Below are positions 1-5,403 of a stretch of DNA of 40,027 bases, piece after piece. The stretch is from IMG/VR virus record IMGVR_UViG_3300049024_000119, positions 1 through 40,027 of that record; one strand, 5' to 3'. This DNA is from a virus. The notes beneath the pieces were generated by a model. It worked only from the letters and a program-made list of their open reading frames with translations. It made no database searches and had not been told where the DNA came from. Each line of letters begins with the position of its first letter. Position 1 is the first letter of the stretch. The position numbers were made by a program, and so were the translations under genes.

Positions 1-609
1 GTTCAGCTCATCCTGCGCATCCTCGGCCAGTTCCTCGGCGGTCTTGGGCTTGGGGGCTGGTGGCGGCGGTGCGTTCTTCTTGCCGCGCTTCTGGGGCGAG
101 TCCGGGCTGAACATGTCCAGCCAGCTCTTCTGGCTGGTGCCGCTGACGTAGTCGAAGAGCATGAGCTGCTTGGCATCGAATCCCTCGGGTAGCTCATCGG
201 TAGGCGCCGTCACCAGCTGGGGCAGCGGCATCGCCTTGGCCACCTTGGCCCCCACGATCTCGGCGTACTTGTCAGCGATGGATTCCGTGACGTGCAGGAA
301 GCGGTAGGCCGTGGCCTTTTTCACGGTCGGCGCGTAGGTCTCCAGCCACTTCGTCAGGGTGATTGGATCCTCTGATTCGGGAGTAAGTCCACGCGTGGAC
401 TTACTTTTGGCAGCAGGCCCCTTCTTGGTCAGTTCTGGGTGCCTTTCGCGGAGCTGCATCATCATCGCGCCGAAGATGACGACCTCCTTCATGCCTCCGG
501 TGGCGCGCTCATACTGCGCGGTGAGCTGCTGGCCCATCAGCGTGTTATCCGTGGTCGGGACAGTGAGGGCGGTGCTGGTGGCAGGGGCTGTTTTTTTGAT
601 GGTGCTCAT
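1..609 (-). CDS. Hypothetical phage early protein, 3' end off the window
   Basis: The frame opens at an ATG at 609 (MSTIKKTAPATST) and stays open to base 1, so at least 203 residues are present and the C-terminus is missing. The middle (about 40-160) looks like a folded helical protein, including FGAMMMQLRERHPEL and WLETYAPTVKKATAYRFLHV. The latter loosely recalls the DUF3102-type phage proteins that carry a degenerate helix-turn-helix, but I do not recognise the family firmly. The visible end is Lys/Pro/Ala rich and probably disordered. The start overlaps the stop of the upstream gene by ATGA, so it is translationally coupled to the leftward operon. A perfect 24-bp palindrome lies inside the coding sequence. 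Confidence 0.75.
   Translation of the reverse strand, partial: MSTIKKTAPATSTALTVPTTDNTLMGQQLTAQYERATGGMKEVVIFGAMMMQLRERHPELTKKGPAAKSKSTRGLTPESEDPITLTKWLETYAPTVKKATAYRFLHVTESIADKYAEIVGAKVAKAMPLPQLVTAPTDELPEGFDAKQLMLFDYVSGTSQKSWLDMFSPDSPQKRGKKNAPPPPAPKPKTAEELAEDAQDELN
382..405. repeat. Perfect 24-bp palindrome inside a coding region
   Basis: The half-site AGTAAGTCCACG is followed directly by its exact reverse complement with no spacer. It encodes the residues SKSTRGLT of the leftward gene. It could be an operator, a protein-binding site or a cruciform-forming site. No second copy was noticed in the window. There is no long T-tract on either side, so it is not a convincing terminator. Confidence 0.8.
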
Positions 610-860
610 GACGGGGAAAGTGGGTTGGTGTGGAGGCCTTTCAGGGCGGGGGTGAAGTCGATGCCCAGTTCGCGGGCCAGATCTTCACGGGTGGTGGAGA
701 TGAGGCGGTAGGCCCAGGCTCTGGCTTCCTCGCGGGTGGTCTGCTTGCTGGTGCGCTGCCTGCCACCGCGCAGCTTCACCGCGATGTAGCGCGTGCTCTT
801 GCGCACGATGAGGCGGTAGGGCTTGGATCGGCGGATCCTGCGTGGCTTCACCGTGCTCAT
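606..860 (-). CDS. Small basic protein, possible integrase-arm-like fold
   Basis: This 84-residue protein is very basic at its N-terminus (MSTVKPRRIRRSKPYRLIVR). The next stretch, YIAVKLRGGRQRTSKQTTREEARAWA, has the strand-strand-helix pattern of the N-terminal DNA-binding (AP2/arm-type) domain of tyrosine integrases. No catalytic domain follows, so if related it is a free-standing DNA-binding module. It overlaps both the Gam-like gene upstream and the next gene downstream by ATGA, which supports real translation. A function in DNA binding is inferred only; it is otherwise a hypothetical early phage protein. Confidence 0.7.
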   Translation of the reverse strand: MSTVKPRRIRRSKPYRLIVRKSTRYIAVKLRGGRQRTSKQTTREEARAWAYRLISTTREDLARELGIDFTPALKGLHTNPLSPS

Positions 861-1378
861 GCATCTGCGGTCTCCACCTCCGGGGTTTTGAGTGGCTTGA
901 TGCTCAGTTTCTCGCTGCGCTCCTTGTTAATGCCGTGGCCGGTGAACCAGGCACTGAAGCGCTTCCAGTTCTTCTTCACAAAACCCTTGTCCAGGCTCGG
1001 CTCAGCGATGCGCAGGCAGGCCATGGCGCTCATGCGGTCGGCATCAGAGGCGGTCTCATCATCCGCCATGGCCATGAGGCTGGCGGTGGTGGCCTCCTCA
1101 TCTTCACAGGTCACGGTCTCGCTGCTGCGGTAGGCGATGACGTGCGTGTCCAGGCTCAGCGTCTTGCCTGCCCCCAGGATCGTGGCGCGGTGGGTTTCGA
1201 TGTCTGCCTTGATCTCGGCCTCCATGAGATCACGCTCACTGATCAGCGGGCCGATGATCTTGGCGGCAGCGGCTTGAATCGCGGTCACCTGGGCCTTCAT
1301 GTCGGCTTTGGCGATGGCAATGAGGTCTTCTTTGCGGGCCAGTTTGGCCAGGCGGTTTCGGAGTTCGTTGATGTCCAT
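857..1378 (-). CDS. gam: Mu Gam-like host-nuclease inhibitor
   Basis: The 173-residue product starts at MDINELRNRLAKLARKED. The frame is open further upstream, but that extension is Cys/Arg/Pro rich and overlaps another gene. The sequence follows the Mu Gam plan: a long N-terminal helix (residues 1-60), a central strand region (TLSLDTHVIAYRSSETVTCE), and a C-terminal helix with LDKGFVKKNWKRFSAW. Gam proteins bind DNA double-strand ends as dimers and shield transposing phage DNA from exonucleases; they resemble Ku. The length matches the family (about 170). This is the main clue that the prophage replicates by transposition. It is coupled to the next gene by ATGA. Confidence 0.88.
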   Translation of the reverse strand: MDINELRNRLAKLARKEDLIAIAKADMKAQVTAIQAAAAKIIGPLISERDLMEAEIKADIETHRATILGAGKTLSLDTHVIAYRSSETVTCEDEEATTASLMAMADDETASDADRMSAMACLRIAEPSLDKGFVKKNWKRFSAWFTGHGINKERSEKLSIKPLKTPEVETADA

Positions 1379-1379
1379 A

Positions 1380-1634
1380 TCAGGTCCAGGGGATGAGGTA
1401 GCTGGAGGCCACGCGCACGGCCTCCTGGGTGGGTTCGATGACGAGGAACGAGTACCCGCTGAACGTGTCCTCGTAGTGCAGCACCATGCGCGTGCCGTTG
1501 GTGATCTCGCGGGTTTGGGGCAGGGCTGGGTTGCCGCTGGTGTCGCCGTCCAGGCAGCGCTCCTTGCAGCAGTGCACACGCATCGCCACGCGGCAGGTGT
1601 AGTGATTGCCTTTGATCAGTTCGGTGGCGCTCAT
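1380..1634 (-). CDS. Hypothetical small Cys-containing early protein
   Basis: The 84-residue product begins MSATELIKGNHYTCRVAMRVHCCKERC. I chose this ATG because it overlaps the upstream stop by ATGA; the open frame extends further but into another gene. Cysteines at C14, C22, C23 and C27 near the N-terminus could bind a metal. The remainder is predicted beta-rich (MVLHYEDTFSGYSFLVIEP), suggesting a small barrel. No family recognised. The stop lies one base before the Gam-like start, so the two are probably co-translated. Confidence 0.65.
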   Translation of the reverse strand: MSATELIKGNHYTCRVAMRVHCCKERCLDGDTSGNPALPQTREITNGTRMVLHYEDTFSGYSFLVIEPTQEAVRVASSYLIPWT

Positions 1635-1879
1635 GGGTTCTGGGCGGTGAGGTTGAGCGCCAGGGCAAACAGCCAGGCCGCGAGTTGAATGACAGCCAGG
1701 GCGATGCAAAGGCCGCGCACGATCCATTTGCGCTGATGGTTAGGCAGCGCGGGCCAGTCAGAGGGCGGGGGCAGTGTGTCTGCCTCACGCTGGCGGCGTT
1801 CTGCGATGCGCTGGCAGATGCGGTGCATGCCTGGCACATCGTCCGTCACCATGGGGATGGTCTGGGGCAGGTTCATCAC
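1631..1879 (-). CDS. Small single-pass membrane protein
   Basis: The 82-residue product has a charged, soluble N-terminal part (RICQRIAERRQREAD) and one hydrophobic helix near the C-terminus, about residues 54-77 (IVRGLCIALAVIQLAAWLFALAL). Two adjacent ATG codons begin the frame (1879 or 1876); the second coincides with the stop of the upstream gene. Position and ATGA overlaps on both sides place it firmly in the leftward operon. Function unknown. It is one of several one-helix proteins encoded by this prophage. Confidence 0.68.
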   Translation of the reverse strand: MMNLPQTIPMVTDDVPGMHRICQRIAERRQREADTLPPPSDWPALPNHQRKWIVRGLCIALAVIQLAAWLFALALNLTAQNP

Positions 1880-2067
1880 GCAGCCTCCTTGTTGAGGTTG
1901 CTCGTTGCGGCCTGCATGGCTGCCACGGTGGAGGTGGCAAAGTCGCTGCTGCTGGGGCGGGGCGCGATGTGCAGGCCGCGCTCGCGGAGGCTCAGGAGGT
2001 TTTCCACCATGACGCTGAGCAGGCGTCCTGGAGCGGGGTGGTTTCGGGGCGTGTCGGATGTCTTCAT
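1876..2067 (-). CDS. Hypothetical 63-residue early protein
   Basis: A short protein beginning MKTSDTPRNHPAPGRLLSVM. Residues 15-31 (RLLSVMVENLLSLRERG) form an amphipathic helix; the C-terminus is Ser/Ala/Thr rich. It overlaps the next gene by ATGA, the strongest support that it is translated. The stop of the upstream HTH gene is 24 bases away. No family recognised. Confidence 0.6.
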   Translation of the reverse strand: MKTSDTPRNHPAPGRLLSVMVENLLSLRERGLHIAPRPSSSDFATSTVAAMQAATSNLNKEAA

Positions 2068-2091
2068 GGTCGTGGGGTATCGCTTTGTTGG

Positions 2092-2493
2092 TTAGGCGAA
2101 GAGGAGCGGATGATCCGCATAGGGGTCTGGGGTAGGGCGTTTGGGGCGTGCCTTTCGGAGTTCATTGATGTCCACCACGTTGGCGGGCAGCGGTGCGGCG
2201 GGCGGCTGGGCTTTGGGCAGGTACTGCGGGCAGCGCTCGGCGATGGCGGACAGCAGCGCGGTCTTGTCCCCGGTGGTGATGCGCAGGAGGTAGTTCACCA
2301 CGGCCTGGCGTGACACACGCAGCCGGCCATGCTCGCCCGTGCCACCCGCGTCGTAGCGTTTGGCCTCCAGGTTGCCCTTGCGGATCATCCTGCGCACAGA
2401 GCGCTCTCTCACGTCCAGGACATACTCCACCTGATTGGTCGTCAGGTCGTCATTGCCTGGGATGGAGCAGAGCCGTGTGATGTCAGGATCCAT
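2092..2493 (-). CDS. Helix-turn-helix (excisionase/MerR-type) DNA-binding protein
   Basis: The 133-residue product contains LTTNQVEYVLDVRERSVRRM followed by IRKGNLEAKRYDAGGTGEHG and RLRVSRQAVVNYLLR, about residues 17-70. That is the winged-helix pattern of excisionase/HTH_17 proteins: recognition helix, wing, then a helix after an R-V-S-R turn. The C-terminal 50 residues are Pro/Lys rich and probably disordered. Such proteins act as excisionases or as transcriptional regulators of phage early genes. Which applies here is not decided by the sequence. The stop is followed by CCAACAAAGC, a sequence also found after the stop at 3252. Confidence 0.72.
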   Translation of the reverse strand: MDPDITRLCSIPGNDDLTTNQVEYVLDVRERSVRRMIRKGNLEAKRYDAGGTGEHGRLRVSRQAVVNYLLRITTGDKTALLSAIAERCPQYLPKAQPPAAPLPANVVDINELRKARPKRPTPDPYADHPLLFA

Positions 2494-2570
2494 GAGCGTG
2501 GGTGCGTGGAGGGTTCGCGGGTCTTAGTTCGCGGTTGACGCCTGGGCGGTGGGTCCGCCAGACTCCTGGC

Positions 2571-2936
2571 ATGACCTGGTCTCAACTTTCGAATGTGCTG
2601 GAGAAGCTGGTGCGGCTTCACTCCGCGCAGTGGCAGTGCAAGGTGCCTCCGGCTGGTAGCCCCATCGCGCCAGATCTTGAGCTAGCTGTTGACGCATGGT
2701 CCCTAGGTCTGGCCCGGAACCTGATGATGGAGGAGACCCCGCCTCCAGAGGTGGCACCGTGGCTGCTGTTGCGCCTCCTGAGCGCGCAGGCCCTGGCTCA
2801 CTCTCTGGCATTGGCTGGAGATGCAGACTGCCCTTCACTCGATCCGAGTACAATGCAGCAGCTCCTGATCCCTGAGTGGCATGGGGCGCTGAAGCACCGC
2901 TGGCATCTGCTGGAGATTCCCCTGTGGCTGCAATGA
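2571..2936 (+). CDS. Hypothetical gene nested antisense in the leftward operon
   Basis: The 121-residue product starts MTWSQLSNVLEKLVRLHSAQ and has an ordinary amphipathic, helix-rich composition. By hand count about 69% of third codon positions are G or C. The competing minus-strand frame has its third positions on this frame's second positions, which are only about half G/C, and its product is a Ser/Ala/Pro/Gly-rich string. I therefore prefer the plus-strand reading, although it points against its neighbours. No Shine-Dalgarno sequence is seen and no family is recognised. It could be an accessory gene expressed in the lysogen. Confidence 0.5.
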   Translation: MTWSQLSNVLEKLVRLHSAQWQCKVPPAGSPIAPDLELAVDAWSLGLARNLMMEETPPPEVAPWLLLRLLSAQALAHSLALAGDADCPSLDPSTMQQLLIPEWHGALKHRWHLLEIPLWLQ

Positions 2937-2957
2937 TAAGGTGCGTGGTACTCATGA

Positions 2958-3209
2958 TCAGATCGGCAGGTAGAGGCTGAAGGGGCAGGCGCATTGGCCA
3001 CGGGCCAGACGGCCCAGCAGCTCGCGCATCTGCCTGCGGTAGGTGTCCAGCCAGAAGAGGCGATGCCGCTGCCACTGCGTGGCCTCGGCCAGGTATTCCG
3101 TGCGCAGCATCGGGCCGCGATTCCGCAGGGCCAGGTGCATGGCGCCGCTGACAATCGCGGCAGCCTCCAGATAGCGGAGCAGGCAGTCAGTGATGGGATG
3201 GGGCTTCAT
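2958..3209 (-). CDS. Hypothetical 83-residue early protein
   Basis: A compact, helix-rich protein: MKPHPITDCLLRYLEAAAIV, then RNRGPMLRTEYLAEATQWQR and LDTYRRQMRELLGRLARGQC, ending in CACPFSLYLPI. The C-x-C near the end is noticeable but isolated. It lies just downstream of the RHH gene in the leftward unit, separated by a short hairpin-containing spacer. No family recognised. Confidence 0.6.
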   Translation of the reverse strand: MKPHPITDCLLRYLEAAAIVSGAMHLALRNRGPMLRTEYLAEATQWQRHRLFWLDTYRRQMRELLGRLARGQCACPFSLYLPI

Positions 3210-3220
3210 GGCTCAGTGTC

Positions 3221-3233
3221 CGCCGTCACGGCG
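3221..3233 (-). other. Short GC hairpin between RHH gene and next early gene
   Basis: CGCCG-TCA-CGGCG forms a tight stem-loop in a GC-rich 42-bp spacer after the RHH stop codon. It has no T-tract, so it may be an mRNA-stability or attenuation element, or chance in GC-rich DNA. Confidence 0.3.
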
Positions 3234-3251
3234 CGGCGGCGGCTTTGTTGG

Positions 3252-3455
3252 TTAGGCCACTAGATGCGGGACGACGATCCCCATGCGTTCCAGCTTTTCG
3301 CGGATGGCGATGCGAACCAGTTTTGACCGGTCACTATCCAGGTTGGTGATCGCGGTATTGATCGGGGCTTCCCAGGATTTGGGGATGGGGACGGAGACCA
3401 CTGCGCTCTTGCGGCGCGGGCAGGCTCCCCTGCGTTGTGTTTTTTCTTGGGCCAT
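3252..3455 (-). CDS. Ribbon-helix-helix DNA-binding protein (leftward)
   Basis: The 67-residue product has a basic N-terminal tail (TQRRGACPRRKSA). The ribbon strand VVSVPIPKSW is followed by two helices, APINTAITNLDS and DRSKLVRIAIREKLERMGI. This is the CopG/Arc-type RHH fold, in which a dimer inserts the strand pair into the major groove. The C-terminal signature R-x-A-I-x-E-K-L-x-x-M-G-I is shared with the divergently transcribed protein at 3561, so the two are paralogues. As first gene of the leftward unit, next to repeated operator-like sites, it is a good candidate for an autoregulating early repressor. Direct evidence of repression is absent. Confidence 0.78.
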   Translation of the reverse strand: MAQEKTQRRGACPRRKSAVVSVPIPKSWEAPINTAITNLDSDRSKLVRIAIREKLERMGIVVPHLVA

Positions 3456-3560
3456 GTGAATGAGTATTACTGAGTATTACACCCGTCAACACCCAGACTT
3501 GATTTTTTTTGCGGGTGTAATACACCTGGACAGCTCCCCCAAGCCCGATCCCCCCTTTGC
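3456..3560. promoter_or_regulatory. Divergent control region between the two RHH genes
   Basis: This 105-bp AT-richer spacer separates the leftward and rightward units. TGAGTATTAC is duplicated exactly in tandem (3461-3470, 3471-3480). GTATTACACCC at 3474-3484 is repeated in inverted orientation as GGGTGTAATAC at 3513-3523, with about 28 bp including a T8 run between the arms. RHH dimers usually bind short tandem or inverted sites, so these are likely operators. On the minus strand TTGACG (3489-3484) is followed by the TAATACT repeats, a plausible promoter for the leftward unit. On the plus strand TGTAAT (3516-3521) is a possible -10. Confidence 0.72.
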
Positions 3561-3887
3561 ATGCCCGGCAACCGTGACCCAGACCAGACTATAATGACCG
3601 TCAGCCTCTCTAAGGGGCTGCTGAAGATTGTGGATACCCGGCGAAAAGTGAACCGCGCTCAGTTCATTCGTGAGGCGATTGCGGAGAAGTTAGCTTCGAT
3701 GGGCATTGAGGTCCCTGGTGAAGTCATGGCCGTGCCTGATCGCGCCAAGCAAGGGCAGGATGACTTAGCACCCCCGGCCAATGGCGATGCGGGAAGCCAT
3801 AGCGTAAATGACAAGGATGCCAAGGCTCCTAAACTCCGCACCAGCATCAATTACGACAAGCCCAAGAGAACCAAGAAAAGGGCATAA
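3561..3887 (+). CDS. Ribbon-helix-helix DNA-binding protein (rightward)
   Basis: The 108-residue product begins MPGNRDPDQTIMTVSLSKGL. The RHH core is about residues 10-50: strand IMTVSLSKG, helix LLKIVDTRRKV, helix NRAQFIREAIAEKLASMGIEVP. A Lys/Asn/Asp-rich tail of about 55 residues ending KPKRTKKRA is basic and probably disordered. It could start instead at the internal ATG at 3594. It is a paralogue of the leftward RHH protein with the same M-G-I-x-V-P ending, and both flank a repeat-rich operator region. Opposing regulators of an early/late or lysis/lysogeny decision are a reasonable inference. Confidence 0.78.
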   Translation: MPGNRDPDQTIMTVSLSKGLLKIVDTRRKVNRAQFIREAIAEKLASMGIEVPGEVMAVPDRAKQGQDDLAPPANGDAGSHSVNDKDAKAPKLRTSINYDKPKRTKKRA

Positions 3888-3900
3888 CAAATCAACGATC

Positions 3901-4302
3901 ATGAAACTCCAAGGCATCGCTCTCATCGTCATCATTGCTGGCTTGGGCATCTGCGCAGCTGGACTCTGGCAGTCACACAGTCGCAAGCAGGATGCCGTGC
4001 TTCATGAACTGAAGGAGATCAACCGTGCGCGGGAGTGGCAGGAAGCTCAGGCAGAGCGCCAGCGTATCGCTCAAGCTGAAACAGATCGCGCGAATCTCAT
4101 TCGTAAACTGGAGTCGGATCGCCTCAAGGCCAAGCTCGATGCGGAGCGTCGCGAAGATGAGCTTCGTCAAAAGCTCGCTGAGAATTGGAAGTCAATGAAT
4201 GTGCCTGCGATGAGGGCTAAGGCAGAAGCTGACCTGGAGGCTGCGCGTGCCAGATCGGAGGCTGCGCTTGGCTTCACGGAAGATGAGAGCAAAGGCAACT
4301 GA
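3901..4302 (+). CDS. Membrane-anchored coiled-coil protein
   Basis: The 133-residue product starts MKLQGIALIVIIAGLGICAA, a single N-terminal membrane helix (residues 4-22). It continues as an almost uninterrupted charged coiled coil from about 35 to 120 (Glu/Arg/Ala/Lys heptads, for example REWQEAQAERQRIAQAE). This layout recalls inner-membrane spanins or other phage membrane-tethered rods, but the endolysin is three genes away and no outer-membrane partner is evident. It is co-directional with the RHH gene, 13 bases after its stop. Function unassigned. Confidence 0.7.
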   Translation: MKLQGIALIVIIAGLGICAAGLWQSHSRKQDAVLHELKEINRAREWQEAQAERQRIAQAETDRANLIRKLESDRLKAKLDAERREDELRQKLAENWKSMNVPAMRAKAEADLEAARARSEAALGFTEDESKGN

Positions 4303-4307
4303 CCTTT

Positions 4308-4478
4308 ATGCGCTTCTTCCGCATTCCTCCGCCTTTCCGCACAACACAGGGCAGACGGAAAGCTCCGCGAGATGAGTGGACGGTGTTCTCAGAAACCCTT
4401 GTACGCTGGGTCATGTGCCTGGGCGCGGCCTTCGCTCTTCTCACGCTGCTCTATGGGTGGGTGAGGAGCTGGTTTTGA
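4308..4478 (+). CDS. Small C-terminal-helix membrane protein (56 aa)
   Basis: This frame starts MRFFRIPPPFRTTQGRRKAP and has a basic, Pro-rich N-terminus. One hydrophobic helix lies near the C-terminus, about residues 35-51 (WVMCLGAAFALLTLLYGWV), and the protein ends RSWF. It starts 5 bases after the stop of the coiled-coil protein and is followed by a strong terminator, so it is the last gene of this first rightward unit. Size and topology would suit a holin-like or superinfection-exclusion peptide, but nothing specific supports either. Confidence 0.6.
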   Translation: MRFFRIPPPFRTTQGRRKAPRDEWTVFSETLVRWVMCLGAAFALLTLLYGWVRSWF

Positions 4479-4520
4479 GCCATGCACAGGGCAGGCAGGA
4501 TGCTTGCACCACCTTCCAAG

Positions 4521-4546
4521 GCCAGCCTTCACGGGCTGGCTTTTTT
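4521..4546 (+). terminator. Rho-independent terminator
   Basis: GCCAGCC-TTCACG-GGCTGGC forms a perfect 7-bp stem followed by T6. It closes the unit that began with the RHH gene at 3561 and isolates the downstream lysis and late genes, which must therefore have their own promoter. The 56-bp repeat element begins just after the T-tract. Confidence 0.88.
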
Positions 4547-4547
4547 G

Positions 4548-4603
4548 TGTCCATTGTGGCCGGTCCGGACCGGTGACGTTGTTGGTTAGGTGTGGTGAAG
4601 TGG
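4548..4603 (+). repeat. 56-bp palindromic element, copy 1 (candidate late promoter)
   Basis: It begins TGTCCATTGTGG, contains the perfect palindrome CCGGTCCGGACCGG at 4560-4573, and continues TGACG..TTGGTTAG..GTGGTGA. Copy 2 (11597) differs at 2 positions and copy 3 (21582) at about 6. This copy sits directly behind a terminator and ahead of the lysis/terminase block, where a new promoter is needed. Unlike copies 2 and 3, no start codon follows closely; the next gene begins at 4730. Confidence 0.85.
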
Positions 4604-4641
4604 TGGTGCTTCGTGAGAGGCGTTTGATGGTCATGGGTCGG

Positions 4642-4672
4642 CCTGCCGTCGCTGCGCAAGAGCGGCGGCAGG
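4642..4672 (+). other. Long leader hairpin before the 4730 gene
   Basis: CCTGCCGTCGCT pairs with AGCGGCGGCAGG (11 Watson-Crick pairs and one mismatch) around a 7-base loop. It is followed by TTTCCC, not a long T-tract, so it is a weak terminator at best. It could be an attenuator or 5'-leader structure between repeat copy 1 and the first gene of the block. Confidence 0.6.
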
Positions 4673-4729
4673 TTTCCCGGGGCCGCGATGCCTTGAGCGC
4701 TGTTCTCCACTCAACTCCACCACCCCATC

Positions 4730-5143
4730 ATGAAAGGCATCCTCGTGAAAAAGTTCGGCACCTTCCTCGGCCTCTGCGCCTTCATCGGCATCATCATCGG
4801 CTACACGTTCGTTCCTGCTTCCTGCCAGATCAGTCCTGAGCAGATGAAGCGGCTCCAGGCCATCACCGTCCCTGCCACCCAGCTCGGCCTCGCGGTCGCG
4901 CAGTCCCAGGGCTACATCACCCCTGGTGACCGCATCACCATCACCCAGGGGGTGGCCATCGTCACCTCGGACAAAACCCCGGAAGCCAAGCTCTTTGAGC
5001 TGACGGAGCTGGGCCTCAAGGAGGCGCTGAACAAAGGCCTCATCACCAACGGCAGTGTCATCACCCTGGACACCCCGGAGAAGGCCACCATCGCCCCGCC
5101 TGATCCGCTCCCCGCGTCTCCGCTGCTCCCGCAGCCTCAATAA
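4730..5143 (+). CDS. Exported or membrane-anchored protein of the lysis region
   Basis: The 137-residue product has a basic start (MKGILVKKFG), a hydrophobic stretch at 10-27 (TFLGLCAFIGIIIGYTFV) and then PASCQ, a weak lipobox-like site. Either an uncleaved anchor or a lipoprotein signal is possible. The mature part (residues 32-118) has a regular strand/helix pattern, with two similar phrases GYITPGDRITI and GLITNGSVITL that suggest a duplicated small motif. The tail is Pro rich. It is the first gene after repeat copy 1 and lies before the endolysin, so a lysis accessory role is plausible but unproven. Confidence 0.65.
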   Translation: MKGILVKKFGTFLGLCAFIGIIIGYTFVPASCQISPEQMKRLQAITVPATQLGLAVAQSQGYITPGDRITITQGVAIVTSDKTPEAKLFELTELGLKEALNKGLITNGSVITLDTPEKATIAPPDPLPASPLLPQPQ

Positions 5144-5403
5144 ATCCCCACGCCGACGATACTGGCAAAGCGGGCCTTGTGCCCGGCTGAGTGGCAGCGG
5201 CGGACTGCCTCGGGGGAATGCCACCTCATTTCAGGCATGACGCCTCGGAGAGACGAGCCCTCAAGATGGGTCTGGATGGTTTTTATTCCTTCAAGGCGGA
5301 CCCCTTTAAATGCCTACCAAGGAGTCGCGAATGCCCGCTGCGAGCAGGCATGACAGCCGGAGAGACGGCAGCCATCGCAAACCACCGTCAACGGCTCCCT
5401 CTT
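5144..5403 (+). other. Hairpin-rich 260-bp leader upstream of the endolysin
   Basis: No convincing gene was found. Two matching modules occur: CAGGCATGAC (5232-5241), then CTCG-GAGAGA-CGAG (5244-5257); and CAGGCATGAC (5345-5354), then GCCG-GAGAGA-CGGC (5356-5369). Both hairpins present the same GAGAGA loop on different stems, a covariation-like pattern. Another hairpin CGGGC-CTTGT-GCCCG lies near 5170. The region ends in a short decamer array (5374-5394). It may be a structured RNA leader or a remnant of inserted DNA. Confidence 0.5.
5374..5394 (+). repeat. Decamer array A
   Basis: Short member of the 10-bp-periodic family: ATCGCAAACC then ACCGTCAACGG. It is followed by CTCCCTCTT and the endolysin ATG at 5404, so it forms the immediate leader of that gene. 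Confidence 0.7.

Noticed and set aside
1379-1579. N-terminal extension of the Gam-like protein up to 1579
   Set aside because: The extension is Cys/Pro/Arg/Ser rich, overlaps the gene at 1380-1634 and is outside the family's length; MDINEL at 1378 is a better start.
2524-2955. Minus-strand 144-codon frame (MSTTHLIIAATGESPADASG) fitting tightly between early genes
   Set aside because: The product is mostly Ser/Ala/Pro/Gly, and its third codon positions are only about half G/C, while the opposite strand frame looks like ordinary protein. Kept as an alternative, not annotated.
4548-4603. Integron attC site: GTTAGGC/GCCTAAC core-like 7-mers in the 56-bp element and after several stop codons (2092, 3252, 8167, 19731)
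   Set aside because: No paired second core (RYYYAAC with GTTRRRY) occurs at proper distance around the palindrome, no integrase gene is seen, and the genes between copies are ordinary phage operons.
5232-5369. Glycine riboswitch, because of GGAGAGAC and CAGGCA-type strings
   Set aside because: The order and spacing of the conserved glycine aptamer elements do not fit, and the ACCGAAGG-type core is missing apart from a loose ACCAAGGAG. An endolysin is also an unlikely target. Infernal with the Rfam glycine model would settle it.
5191-5403. Longer endolysin starting at 5191
   Set aside because: The extra 71 residues lack domain character, cover the hairpin modules and array A, and would place the first strand of the amidase deep inside the protein.
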